DNA from: Caulobacteraceae bacterium
GTDB lineage: Bacteria > Pseudomonadota > Alphaproteobacteria > Caulobacterales > Caulobacteraceae
Direction: 5' to 3'
DNA: 64,000 nucleotides
Assembly (NCBI GenBank): GCA_031291645.1
Contig: JARLIQ010000028.1
Span: forward strand, 1 to 64,000
Shown in pieces: positions 53,131-62,018 of the stretch. The first letter of the stretch is position 1, and each line of letters opens with the position of its first letter. Made by a program: the position numbers and the translations under genes. Below the pieces are notes generated by a model. That model was not told where the DNA came from. It worked only from the letters and a program-made list of their open reading frames with translations, and made no database searches.

Positions 53131-54552
53131 ATGGCTGGAAAGCTGTTCATCGGTCCGCGGGTGCGCCGCCTGCGCGAGGCGCGGGGCTGGACGCTGGACG
53201 GGTGCGCCGCACGGCTCGGCCTGTCGATCAGCTACCTCTCGCAGATCGAGACCAACCTGCGGCCGGTCACCGCGCGGGTGCTGATCTCTCTGATGCGGGT
53301 GTTCGAGGTCGATGCGGCCACCTTCGACGCGGACGACGAGGACCGGCTGATCGCCGACCTGCGCGAGGCCACGGCCGAGGGGGCCGGCGGCGATCCGCCC
53401 TCGCTGGTCGAACTCAAGCAGGTCGCGGCCGGCGCCCCCGCCTTCGCGCGCCAGTACCTGCGCCTGCACCACGCCTACCGGCGGCTGGACGAGCGGCTGA
53501 AGGCGACCGAGGCGGCGGTGGCCCTGGACGAGGGCGCGGCGGCCAGCGCCATGCTGCCCTACGAGGAGGTCCGCGACTTCTTCCACTACCGCAACAACTA
53601 CGTCCACGAGCTGGACCTGGCGGCCGAGCGGCTGGCGGGCGAATGCGGCGTCGGCGAAGGCGCCAGCCCGGACGGCGCCCTCATCGCCTACCTGGCCGAG
53701 CGGTGCGGCGTGCGCACGGTGATCGGGGCGGGCCTGGGCGGGGTGCTGCGGCGGTTCGACCCGGCCAGCGGCGTCCTGACCCTGGACGGGAACCAGCCGG
53801 CCGAGACCCGCACCTTCCAGCTCGCCTACCAGCTGGTGGCGAACGAGCTGCGCGGCATCGTCGACGCCGAGCTGGCCTCGGCGGGCTTCCGCACCGACGC
53901 GGCGCGCGACGTCGGCCGGGTCGGCCTCGGCAACTACGCGGCGGGGGCGCTGCTGATGCCCTACGTCCGTTTCCGGCAGGCGGCGCAGGACCTGCGCCAC
54001 GACGTCGAGCGGCTGCAGTCCCGCTTCCACGCCAGCTTTGAGCAGGTCTGCCACCGGCTCAGCACCCTGCAGCGGCCGACGCTCAGGGGCCTGCCGTTCT
54101 ATTTCGTGCGGGTGGACCTGGCCGGCAACATCACCAAGCGGCACAGCGCCACGCGCCTGCAGTTCGCCCGCTTCGGCGGCGGTTGCCCCTTGTGGAACGT
54201 GCACGAGGCCTTCGGCCAGCCGGGCCGCATCCTGGCCCAGGTCGCCGAGATGCCCGACGGGGTGCGCTACCTCTGCGTGGCCAAGGGCATCGTCAAGCCG
54301 TCGGGCGCCTATACCGAGCCGGAGCGGCGCTACGCCATCGGCCTGGGCTGCGAGGTCGGCCACGCCGCCCAGGTGGTCTATTCGCGCGGGGTGAACCTGG
54401 ATGGGCCCTCGACCCCGATCGGCGTCACCTGCCGCATCTGCGAGCGCGACGACTGCCCCCAGCGGGCCTTCCCGCCGATCGACCGCCCGCTCAGGGTTCC
54501 GGCCAACGAGCGGGCCATCGTGCCCTATGTGATCGAGGACGCGCGGCGCTAG
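53131..54552 (+). CDS. XRE-family regulator with ImmA/IrrE-like and DUF2083 domains (ScfR/RamB type)
   Basis: The 473-residue protein has an N-terminal Cro/CI helix-turn-helix (RVRRLREARGWTLDGCAARLGLSISYLSQIETNLRPVTARVLISLMRVF). The middle is an ImmA/IrrE-like region around ALIAYLAERCGVRTVIGAGL, and the C-terminal half is a DUF2083-type domain with GVTCRICERDDCPQRAFPPIDRPL. This layout is that of short-chain fatty-acyl regulators (ScfR, RamB), which control propionyl- or acetyl-CoA-linked catabolism. There is no strong ribosome site. The gene is convergent with the enoyl-CoA hydratase gene. Confidence 0.85.
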   Translation: MAGKLFIGPRVRRLREARGWTLDGCAARLGLSISYLSQIETNLRPVTARVLISLMRVFEVDAATFDADDEDRLIADLREATAEGAGGDPPSLVELKQVAAGAPAFARQYLRLHHAYRRLDERLKATEAAVALDEGAAASAMLPYEEVRDFFHYRNNYVHELDLAAERLAGECGVGEGASPDGALIAYLAERCGVRTVIGAGLGGVLRRFDPASGVLTLDGNQPAETRTFQLAYQLVANELRGIVDAELASAGFRTDAARDVGRVGLGNYAAGALLMPYVRFRQAAQDLRHDVERLQSRFHASFEQVCHRLSTLQRPTLRGLPFYFVRVDLAGNITKRHSATRLQFARFGGGCPLWNVHEAFGQPGRILAQVAEMPDGVRYLCVAKGIVKPSGAYTEPERRYAIGLGCEVGHAAQVVYSRGVNLDGPSTPIGVTCRICERDDCPQRAFPPIDRPLRVPANERAIVPYVIEDARR

Positions 54553-54603
54553 CTGTGGGCCGTCACGTCAGCGCCCTGATCATCAACTGACGCAGGCGCC
54601 CGC

Positions 54604-55413
54604 TCACACCGGCGAATAGGGGTCGAACTGCGGCCGGCGCTTCTCCCTCAGCGCGGCCAGGCCCTCGCGCGCCTCCTCGCCGGCGAAGCCGAGGAACTCC
54701 AGCGCCAGGGAGGCGTCGAAGGTGGGTCCCGCCATCCGCATCCAGTTGTTGAGCGACAGCTTGGTCCAGCGCAGGGCGCTGGGCGCGATGGCGGCGAGAC
54801 GCTTGCACACCCCGCGCGCGGTCTCCACCACCTTGTCGTCGTCGGCGCACAGAGCGATCAGGCCGATCCGCTCGGCCTCCTCGCCGGTCAGGGGGTCGCA
54901 CAGCATCAGGTAGTATTTGGCCTTGGCCATGCCGCAGAGCAGGGGCCAGACGATCGCCGCGTGGTCGCCCGCCGCGACGCCGAGCCTTGTGTGCCCGTCG
55001 ACGATCCGCGCCGTGCGCCCGGCGACCGAGACGTCCGCCAGCATCGCCGCGGCCAGGCCGGCCCCCACCGCCGGCCCCTCGATCGCCGAGACCACGGGCT
55101 TGGAGAAGTTCAGCATGTTGTAGACGAGGTCGCGCGCCTCCCGCCAGGTGCGCAGCCGCGCCTGCGGATCGGTGGTCAGGGCGGCGATCATGTCGAAGTC
55201 GCCGCCGGCCGAAAACGCCCCGCCCTCGCCGCGCAGCAGCACGCAGGAGACCTCCGGGTCGGCGTCGATGTCGCGCCAGACCTCGGCCAGCTCGCGGTGC
55301 TTGACCGCGTCCAGCGCATTGGTGCGGCCGGGCGTGTCGAAGATGATCTCGAGCGTGCGCGGCTCGCTGCGGGCGAACTTCAGGCCTTGGTAGGCGGCGT
55401 AGCGGTCGGTCAT
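54604..55413 (-). CDS. enoyl-CoA hydratase/isomerase (crotonase) family protein
   Basis: The 269-residue protein has the crotonase fold: [13 protein letters not shown] and [23 protein letters not shown] with the oxyanion-hole strand, then [23 protein letters not shown]. The catalytic Glu positions of hydratases are not clear here ([20 protein letters not shown]), so it may be an isomerase or a lyase-type member. It most likely acts on an acyl-CoA in degradation of aromatic or fatty compounds. The start is preceded by AGGAAA. It faces the ScfR/RamB-type regulator gene with a 51-bp gap. Confidence 0.85.
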   Translation of the reverse strand: MTDRYAAYQGLKFARSEPRTLEIIFDTPGRTNALDAVKHRELAEVWRDIDADPEVSCVLLRGEGGAFSAGGDFDMIAALTTDPQARLRTWREARDLVYNMLNFSKPVVSAIEGPAVGAGLAAAMLADVSVAGRTARIVDGHTRLGVAAGDHAAIVWPLLCGMAKAKYYLMLCDPLTGEEAERIGLIALCADDDKVVETARGVCKRLAAIAPSALRWTKLSLNNWMRMAGPTFDASLALEFLGFAGEEAREGLAALREKRRPQFDPYSPV

Positions 55414-55532
55414 CGGGCGTTTCCTGGCCTGTTCTTGTCGGGGCGCCGATCCTCATCGAAGCGGGCCGGCTTGGCCATCGGTTTGCGCGAGCAATGCTGG
55501 CGCCGGGGCCCCGCGCGCGGTAGAGCGAGGCG

Positions 55533-56678
55533 ATGCGCGCGCAGATCGATCCCTTCTACGCCATCGGCGTCAGCCATCTCGCCCACGAGCTGAAGAGCCA
55601 GGGCGCCTCGATCATCCACATGGAGTTCGGCCAGCCCTCGACCGGCGCGCCGAAGGCGGCCATCGCCGTGGCCCACAAGGTGCTCGACACCGACGGCCTG
55701 GGCTATTGGGAGAGCCCGGCGCTCAAGACCCGGATCGCGCGTCACTACGCCGAGACCTATGGCGTCGCGGTCGATCCGGCCCAGCTGATCCTGACCTGCG
55801 GCGCCTCGCCGGCCCTGCTGCTGGCGCTGGCCTCAAGCTTCGACCCCGGCGACCGGGTGGCCCTGGCCCGGCCGGGCTATGTGGCCTACCGCAATACGCT
55901 CAAGGCGCTGCACATGGTCCCGGTGGAGATCGCCTGCGGGCCGGAGAGCCGCTTCCAGCTCACCGCCGCCCACCTGGCCGCGCTCGATCCCGCGCCGGCC
56001 GGGGTGATCGTCGCCAGCCCCGCCAATCCCACCGGCACCATCATCGAGCCGGCCGAGATGGCCGCCATCGCCGAGGTTTGCCGCCGGCGCGGGATCCGGA
56101 TCATCTCCGACGAGATCTACCACGGCCTCAGCTACGTCGAGCCGGCCCGCTCGATGCTGGAGTTCGAGCCGAACGCCCTGGTGGTCAACAGCTTCTCCAA
56201 ATACTTCAGCATGGTCGGCTGGCGGCTCGGCTGGCTGCTTTCGCCGATGGACCACGTCCACCGGGCCCGCGCCTATGTCAGCAACCTGTTCCTGACCGCG
56301 CCCTCGCTCAGCCAGCACGCCGCGCTCGCGGCCATGGACGCGCGCGAGGAGCTGGAGGGCCATGTGGAGGTCTACCGTCGCAACCGGGCGCTCCTGCTCG
56401 AAGCCCTGCCGAAACTGGGGCTGAGGGCCATCGCCCCGCCGGACGGCGCCTTCTACATCTACGCCGACATCGGCCACCTGACGGACGACAGCCTGGCCTT
56501 CTGCAAGCAGCTCCTGCGCGATACAGGGGTGGCGACGGCGCCCGGCGTCGACTTCGACCCCGTCGAGGGCCGTCATTTCATCCGGATAAGCTTCGCGGTC
56601 TCCACGCCCGAGGTGGAGGAGGCGCTGCGGCGGCTGGAGCCCTGGTTCGCGGCCCAGACCGCGGCCGCCGTCGGATAA
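55533..56678 (+). CDS. class I/II pyridoxal-phosphate aminotransferase
   Basis: The 381-residue protein is a fold-I aminotransferase. SPANPTGTIIEPAEM, ISDEIYHGLSY (Asp/Tyr near the cofactor) and NSFSKYFSMVGWRLGWL, with the Schiff-base Lys, are the main motifs; FIRISFAVSTPEVEEAL ends the small domain and carries the substrate-binding Arg. It resembles aspartate/aromatic aminotransferases, but the amino donor cannot be fixed. GAGG lies upstream of the ATG. The alkyl sulfatase gene follows after 28 bp. Confidence 0.9.
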   Translation: MRAQIDPFYAIGVSHLAHELKSQGASIIHMEFGQPSTGAPKAAIAVAHKVLDTDGLGYWESPALKTRIARHYAETYGVAVDPAQLILTCGASPALLLALASSFDPGDRVALARPGYVAYRNTLKALHMVPVEIACGPESRFQLTAAHLAALDPAPAGVIVASPANPTGTIIEPAEMAAIAEVCRRRGIRIISDEIYHGLSYVEPARSMLEFEPNALVVNSFSKYFSMVGWRLGWLLSPMDHVHRARAYVSNLFLTAPSLSQHAALAAMDAREELEGHVEVYRRNRALLLEALPKLGLRAIAPPDGAFYIYADIGHLTDDSLAFCKQLLRDTGVATAPGVDFDPVEGRHFIRISFAVSTPEVEEALRRLEPWFAAQTAAAVG

Positions 56679-56706
56679 GAGCGAAAGCAACAAGGGGAGG
56701 AACGCC

Positions 56707-58566
56707 ATGGAGACGCTGAAGGACGCCCGCCGGCGCGTGGCCGAGGACGACCGCAAGGACTTCGACTTCGCCAGCCGCGGCTTCATCGCCACGCGAACCG
56801 ATCCCGTGATCCGCCGGCCGGACGGACGCCCCGCCTTCGACCTGTCGGCCTACGGCTTCCTCCAGGCCGAGGCGCCCGACACCGCCAACCCCAGCCTCTG
56901 GCGCCAGGCCCAGATCCTGACCCAGCACGGCCTGTTCAAGGTCTGCGACCGCATCTGGCAGGTGCGCGGCTTCGACGTCTCGACCGTCACCTTCATCGAC
57001 GCCGGCGAGGGCTGGATCGTGGTCGATCCCCTGACCACGGTCGAGGTCGCCCGCGCGGCGCTGGAGCTGGTGGGCGAGCACGTGGCCGAAAAGCCCGTCC
57101 TGGCGGTGGTCTATTCGCACAGCCACGTCGATCACTATGGCGGCGTGGGCGGGGTGGCGACCGCGGCCGACGCGGCGGCGGGCAAGGTCAAGGTGATCGC
57201 GCCGGAAGGCTTCCTGGAGCACGCGGTCTCGGAGAACATCATCGCCGGTCCGGCCATGCTGCGCCGCGCCCGCTTCCAGTTCGGCCACACCCTGCCGTGT
57301 TGCGCGGACGGGGAGATGACCTCGGGCCTGGGGCCGCGGCCGTCGATGGGGACCCTCTCGCTGATCGCCCCGACCGACCTCGTCACGCGCACCGGCCAGG
57401 AGATCACCGTCGGCGATGTGACCATGGTCTTCCAGCTGACGCCCGGGACCGAGGCGCCGGCGGAGATGAACTTCCACCTGCCGCAGTTCCGCGCCGTGTT
57501 CATGGCCGAGAACGCCAACCTGACCATGCACAACCTGCTGCCGGCGCGTGGCGCGCTGGTGCGCGACGCCAAGGCCTGGGCCGACTATCTGACCCAGTCC
57601 ATCCGGCTGTTCGGCGAGGCGAGCGAGGTGATGTTCGCCGCCCACGGCATTCCGCGCTTCGGCCAGGCGGAGATCACCGCCTTCCTGACCAGCCACCGCG
57701 ACGCCTACAAGTTCCTGCACGACCAGACGGTTCGGCTGATGAACTCGGGGCTGACGGCCAGCGAGATCGCCGAGGTGCTGGCCTTGCCCGAGGTGCTGGC
57801 CAAGCAGTGGTTCAACCGCGGCTACTACGGCACGATGAGCCATAACGCCAAGGCGGTCTATCAGCGCTACCTCGGCTGGTACGACGCCAACCCGGCCAAC
57901 CTCAACCCCCTGCCGCCCGAGCCGGCGGCCAAGAAGTACGTCGAGGCCATGGGCGGCGGCGAGGCGGTGCTGGCCACGGCGCGCAAGGCCGAGGCCGACG
58001 GCGAGCTGCGCTGGGCGGCCATGCTGCTCAACCACCTGGTCTTCGCCGACGAGACCAATACGGCCGCGCGCGAGCTGCTGGCCGGGGTCTACACTCGCAT
58101 GGCCTACGAATCCGAGGCCGGCACCTGGCGCAACATCTACCTGACGGGGGCCCAGGAGCTGCGCTCGGGCGTGGTCCAGGCGCCGCCCGGCGGTTTCAGC
58201 CCGGACGTGCTGGCCGCCACCACCACCGCCATGCTGCTCGACTTCGCCGCCGTGCGGGTCAATCCGGGCAAGGCGGCGGCGCGGGCCTTCAAGATCAACC
58301 TGGAACTCACCGACCGGGGCGAGCGGCACCTGATCTCGGTGCAGAACGGGGTCATGGTGCATGAGGAGGGGATCGAGGACGCGGACGCCGGCGCGAGCGT
58401 GCGCATGCCCCGCCCGCTGCTGCTGATGACCCTGCTGGCCGGCCTGCCCCATGCCGGGGCGTTGGAGTCCGGCGACATCAAGGTCGACGGCGACGCCTCG
58501 CTCTACGGCGCCCTGGTCGACCTGATCGAGCCGCTGACCCCCAACTTTCCGATCGTGACGCCATAG
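56707..58566 (+). CDS. alkyl sulfatase, SdsA1-like metallo-beta-lactamase fold
   Basis: The 619-residue protein has the type III alkyl sulfatase layout. The metallo-beta-lactamase domain carries YSHSHVDHYGGVGG (HxHxDH), VIAPEGFLEHAVSENI, AEMNFHLPQFRAVFMAENANLTMHNLLPARGALVRD, and a late FAAHGIPRFG. The C-terminal half contains a dimerisation/sterol-carrier-like domain (LTDRGERHLISVQNGVM, MTLLAGLP). The enzyme cleaves sulfate from primary alkyl sulfates such as SDS. No clear signal peptide is present, in contrast to exported SdsA1. GGAGG lies upstream of the ATG. Confidence 0.9.
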   Translation: METLKDARRRVAEDDRKDFDFASRGFIATRTDPVIRRPDGRPAFDLSAYGFLQAEAPDTANPSLWRQAQILTQHGLFKVCDRIWQVRGFDVSTVTFIDAGEGWIVVDPLTTVEVARAALELVGEHVAEKPVLAVVYSHSHVDHYGGVGGVATAADAAAGKVKVIAPEGFLEHAVSENIIAGPAMLRRARFQFGHTLPCCADGEMTSGLGPRPSMGTLSLIAPTDLVTRTGQEITVGDVTMVFQLTPGTEAPAEMNFHLPQFRAVFMAENANLTMHNLLPARGALVRDAKAWADYLTQSIRLFGEASEVMFAAHGIPRFGQAEITAFLTSHRDAYKFLHDQTVRLMNSGLTASEIAEVLALPEVLAKQWFNRGYYGTMSHNAKAVYQRYLGWYDANPANLNPLPPEPAAKKYVEAMGGGEAVLATARKAEADGELRWAAMLLNHLVFADETNTAARELLAGVYTRMAYESEAGTWRNIYLTGAQELRSGVVQAPPGGFSPDVLAATTTAMLLDFAAVRVNPGKAAARAFKINLELTDRGERHLISVQNGVMVHEEGIEDADAGASVRMPRPLLLMTLLAGLPHAGALESGDIKVDGDASLYGALVDLIEPLTPNFPIVTP

Positions 58567-58661
58567 GCGCGACGCAGGGCGTTCTTGGGCTAGAGTTGGC
58601 GACAGCGTGAGCCCCGCGCGAGGTGCGCGCGGGCGCTCGACGCCAAGGGAGATGAAACGCC

Positions 58662-59717
58662 ATGACGGACGCTCAAAGCGCCGCGGAAGCCATCCTCGAG
58701 CCCGATCTGCCGATCGTCGACCCGCACCACCACCTGTGGGACCGGATCGCGGCGCCCGCGGACCCCTCGGTCCCGCCCAGGCACGGGTTCGAGTACGTCA
58801 CCCGCCTTCGGCCGCGTTACCTGTTCCACGATCTGCTGGCCGACGTGGGCAGCGGGCACAATGTGCGGGCGACGGTCTTCGTCCAGTGCGGCGCCATGCA
58901 CCGGGCGGACGGGCCCGAGGCGCTGAAGCCGGTCGGCGAGACCGAGTTCGTCAACGGCGTCGCGGCGATGAGCGCGAGCGGAATCTACGGCCCGTTCCGC
59001 GCCTGCGCCGGCATTGTCGGCACGGCCAACCTGGAGCTGGGCGATGCGGTGTCGGCGGTGCTGGAGGCGCACATCGCCGCCGGCGGCGACCGTTTCCGCG
59101 GCATCCGCCAGAGCGCTTCCTACGACGCCGACCCGGACGTCCTGGGGCCGCTGGCGCGCCTGGGACCCGGGCTCTTCATGTCGTCCAAGTTCCGCGAGGG
59201 CTTCGCCAGGCTGGCGCCCCACGGCCTGTCGTTCGACATCTGGGCGCTGGAGCCGCAACTGCCCGAGGTGATCGACCTGGCCCGCGCCTTCCCCGAGACC
59301 CACATGGTGCTCGACCACGTCGGCACCCCGCTCGGAATCGGCGCCTACGCCGGCCGTCGGCAGGAGCGGTTCGGGGTCTGGCGCGACAACATCCGCAAGC
59401 TGGCCGAATGCCCGAACGTCGTGGTCAAGCTCGGCGGCCTGGCCATGGTCTTCCCGGGCTTCCCCTCGTTCATGTCCGACCCGCCCGCCTCGTCCGAACA
59501 GCTCGCGGCGGAGTGGAGGCCCTACGTCGAGACCTGCATCGAGGCCTTCGGCGTCAACCGCTGCATGTTCGAGAGCAACTTCCCCGTGGACCTGTGCAGT
59601 TGCAGCTACGCGACCCTGTGGAACGCCTTCAAGCGCATCGCGGCCAGCTGTTCGGCGGACGAGAAGACGGCCCTGTTCAGCGGCACGGCGACCCGGTTCT
59701 ACCGGCTTCACCTCTGA
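58662..59717 (+). CDS. amidohydrolase 2 family protein (PDC-hydrolase-like)
   Basis: The 351-residue protein is a TIM-barrel amidohydrolase of the Amidohydro_2 type. The N-terminal LPIVDPHHHLWDRI provides the HxH, and ETHMVLDHVGTP, PNVVVKLGGLAMVF and CMFESNFPVDLCSCSYATLWNAFKRI fit the 2-pyrone-4,6-dicarboxylate hydrolase/lactonase branch. These open lactones or decarboxylate aromatic-derived acids. GGGAGA precedes the ATG. It follows the alkyl sulfatase gene after 95 bp on the same strand. Confidence 0.87.
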   Translation: MTDAQSAAEAILEPDLPIVDPHHHLWDRIAAPADPSVPPRHGFEYVTRLRPRYLFHDLLADVGSGHNVRATVFVQCGAMHRADGPEALKPVGETEFVNGVAAMSASGIYGPFRACAGIVGTANLELGDAVSAVLEAHIAAGGDRFRGIRQSASYDADPDVLGPLARLGPGLFMSSKFREGFARLAPHGLSFDIWALEPQLPEVIDLARAFPETHMVLDHVGTPLGIGAYAGRRQERFGVWRDNIRKLAECPNVVVKLGGLAMVFPGFPSFMSDPPASSEQLAAEWRPYVETCIEAFGVNRCMFESNFPVDLCSCSYATLWNAFKRIAASCSADEKTALFSGTATRFYRLHL

Positions 59718-59814
59718 CCCTCCCTTTGGGGAGGACGAGGGGCTCAAGGCGCAGTCCGCGGTCGCCGCGCCGGATCCCGGCTCCGAATTCTCCGTTCTCG
59801 GACGAGTTGCGTGA

Positions 59815-60345
59815 TCAGGCCGGAACGTAGGTCAACCTGATCGCGTCCTCGCCGATCAAATCGTTGGCTACAAGGCGGAGCGGCGGCCGGGGGCCGGCGA
59901 AGAATGGCGCGCCGTGACCGAGCACGAGGGGGCGGAAGTACAGTCGATACTCGTCGATAAGGCCCAGGTCGGTCAGGCTTCGCGCCAGGTCCGGTCCGGC
60001 GACGTCGATCTCCCCGACGAGCCGGGCCTTGAGCTCGCGCAGCACGGTCCCGACGTCGTTCTGGACCAGCGTGGCGTTGGGGCCGACGGACTTCAGCGAG
60101 CGCGATACGACCCACTTCGGCTGGTTGCGCCAGGCCGCCGCGAAGTCGAGCTCGTCCGCGTCCCACTCGGGCAGGTCTTCGTCCCAATACCGCATGATCT
60201 CGTAGGTGCGGCGACCGTACACACAGCCGGCCAGGTCGCGCACGTGCTCCACGAAGTGACGAAAGAGCGCGGGGCCCGGCCGCATTTCCAGGTGGTCGAC
60301 ATAGCCGTCCAGGGACTGGCTCAATCCGAAGATGAGCTTCGCCAT
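59815..60345 (-). CDS. RibD-C/dihydrofolate-reductase-like protein
   Basis: The 176-residue protein matches the RibD C-terminal domain family: MAKLIFGLSQSLDGYVDH, VYGRRTYEIMRYW, PKWVVSRSL and EIDVAGPDLARSLTDLGLIDEYRLYFRPLVLGHGAPFF. Such proteins bind NADPH and are related to dihydrofolate reductase; their physiological substrate is usually unknown. The ATG at 60345 starts the conserved MAKLIFGLS. It is convergent with the amidohydrolase gene. Confidence 0.87.
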   Translation of the reverse strand: MAKLIFGLSQSLDGYVDHLEMRPGPALFRHFVEHVRDLAGCVYGRRTYEIMRYWDEDLPEWDADELDFAAAWRNQPKWVVSRSLKSVGPNATLVQNDVGTVLRELKARLVGEIDVAGPDLARSLTDLGLIDEYRLYFRPLVLGHGAPFFAGPRPPLRLVANDLIGEDAIRLTYVPA

Positions 60346-60440
60346 GCCGCGAAATCTCCACCCAGGGGCGTCCAGGATAGCCTGGGCCGCCGCTGCGCGA
60401 AAGCGAGGCCGCGCGCGGACGTGTCCGGCGGCGGCGCTTG

Positions 60441-60474
60441 AGCCCCTGTACGGGGAATTCCCCGTACAGGGGCT
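60441..60474. repeat. perfect 34-bp palindrome, probable terminator hairpin
   Basis: The sequence is a perfect palindrome with AGCCCCTGTACGGGGAA as the half-site and no central spacer. It begins 5 bp after the acyl-CoA dehydrogenase stop codon on the minus strand and is 96 bp upstream of the next gene on that strand. As RNA it would form a long stem, consistent with a transcript end, though there is no clear U-run. Confidence 0.8.
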
Positions 60475-60479
60475 TCCGC

Positions 60480-61715
60480 TCAGAGCAGATCCCCGCCGGC
60501 GGCCAGGGCGGTGGTGCCGTGCTGCTGGTAGGCCTTGATCACGTTGCGCCCGACGGTCCAGCGGTGCACCTCGTCCGGCCCGTCGACCAGGCGCTGCGAG
60601 CGGATATGGGTGTACCAGCTGGCCAGCGGCGTATCGCGGCTGTAGCCGAGGGCGCCGTGCAGCTGGATCGCCGTGTCGACCACCTTGTGCACCATGTGGG
60701 CCAGGAAGACCTTGGCGATCGAGTTCTCCTGGCGCATGTCCAGGCCGTGTTCGGCCTTGTAGGCGATGTGCAACAGCATCAGCCGGGCCATGTAGAGCTC
60801 GCTGGCGCAGTCGGCGAGCATGAACTGCACCGCCTGCCGCTCCGACAGCAGCTTGCCGAAGGTCGAGCGCTTGGTCACGTGCTCGGCGGCCATGTCCAGC
60901 GCCCGCTGGGCCATGGCGATGTTGTGCATGCCGTGGCGCAGCCGGCCGTAGGCGAGGCGATGCTGGCCCATGTTGAAGCCGCCGCCCTCGCCGCCCACCA
61001 GGTTCTCGGCCGGGACCACCAGGTCCTTGATCTCGATCTCGGAATGGCCGCCGCCCATGATGTGCGAGAGCGGGCCTTCCAGCGCCATGGTCGGGATGTC
61101 CCGCTTGATCCGGTAGCCGGGGTTGGGCAGCTCGACGATGAAGGTCGAATAGCGCTGGTGGCGCGGGGCGTCGGGGTCGGTCATGGCCATGACCAGGGCC
61201 AGGTCCGCGGCGCTGGCGGCCGACGAGAACCACTTCTCGCCGTTCAGCACATAGTTCTCGTTGCCGTCCTTGACCGCCCGCGTCTGCATGCCGGTGGCGT
61301 CGGCGCCGGCCGCCTTCTCGGTCATCGAGTAGCAGACCCGCTTCTCGCCGTTCAGCAGCGGTTTGAGGAACTTCTCCTTCTGATGGTCCGTGCCGTGGGC
61401 CAGCAGGGTCAGGATGGTGGCGTCGTCCGGCCCCTGGCTGTTCATCGACAGGGCGCCCAGGTGGCTCTGGCCCAGCTCCATCTGCACCAGGGCGTTGGCG
61501 AGGGGGCCCAGGCCCATGCCGCCGTGCTCCTTGGGGATGAAGGGCAGCCACAGGCCACGGGCCCGCGCCTTGCCGCGCAGCTCGGCCAGCAGCTCCTTGT
61601 AGTCGCGGCCCGCCTCCAGCTCCTTTTCCGCCGGGATGCATTCGTCCTGCACCCATTGGCGCACGGTCTCGCGGATGGCCTTGGCCTCCGCCGGAATCTC
61701 GAAATCGATGGCCAT
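60480..61715 (-). CDS. acyl-CoA dehydrogenase
   Basis: The 411-residue flavoprotein has the ACAD pattern: IPKEHGGMGLGPLANALVQMELGQSHLGALSMNS, CYSMTEKAAGADATGMQTRAV, NGEKWFSSAASAADLALVMA, then LALEGPLSHIMGGGHSEIEIKDLVVPAENL and the C-terminal helical QLHGALGYSRDTPLASWYTHIRSQRLVDGPDEVHRWTVGRNVIKAY. It inserts a double bond into an acyl-CoA using FAD. The substrate class is not defined by this sequence. A perfect palindrome follows the stop. Confidence 0.93.
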   Translation of the reverse strand: MAIDFEIPAEAKAIRETVRQWVQDECIPAEKELEAGRDYKELLAELRGKARARGLWLPFIPKEHGGMGLGPLANALVQMELGQSHLGALSMNSQGPDDATILTLLAHGTDHQKEKFLKPLLNGEKRVCYSMTEKAAGADATGMQTRAVKDGNENYVLNGEKWFSSAASAADLALVMAMTDPDAPRHQRYSTFIVELPNPGYRIKRDIPTMALEGPLSHIMGGGHSEIEIKDLVVPAENLVGGEGGGFNMGQHRLAYGRLRHGMHNIAMAQRALDMAAEHVTKRSTFGKLLSERQAVQFMLADCASELYMARLMLLHIAYKAEHGLDMRQENSIAKVFLAHMVHKVVDTAIQLHGALGYSRDTPLASWYTHIRSQRLVDGPDEVHRWTVGRNVIKAYQQHGTTALAAGGDLL

Positions 61716-62018
61716 GCCGCAGCGCTCCCTCGGATGTCGCCCGGGTCGTGCGCCCGAACGATTGTTTGAGAGGCGATGCTAGAGGACGGGGGCGGCGAAG
61801 GCCAAGGGGCGATGGCCGAAAACGCGAAATCCCCGGCCCGCGCCGCCGCCGAGCCGGGATACGCAATACCGAAGCCCCTCCCCCTCGCGGGGAGGGGTTG
61901 GGGTGGGGCGCCGCGCTGGAATGGAAGATTTGGAACGGGCGACCGGGACGATGCTCGAAACGCCGAGCCGACACCCCCACCCCCTGCCCCCTCCCCGCAA
62001 GGGGGAGGGGGGGCGGTG
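61716..62018. repeat. 303-bp gap holding composite repeat copy B (61874-62013)
   Basis: The gap between the acyl-CoA dehydrogenase start and the dioxygenase stop holds the second composite repeat. Its ends are CCCCTCCCCCTCGCGGGGAG-type hairpins and its middle has GAAACGCCGAGCCGACACCC, the same core that is present in reverse orientation at 43986-44132. No gene was recognised in the rest of the gap. Confidence 0.75.

Noticed and set aside
54553-54603. A terminator between the XRE-type gene and the enoyl-CoA hydratase gene
   Set aside because: CGTCAG and CTGACG can pair across about 15 bases, but the stem is only 6 bp and there is no T-run.
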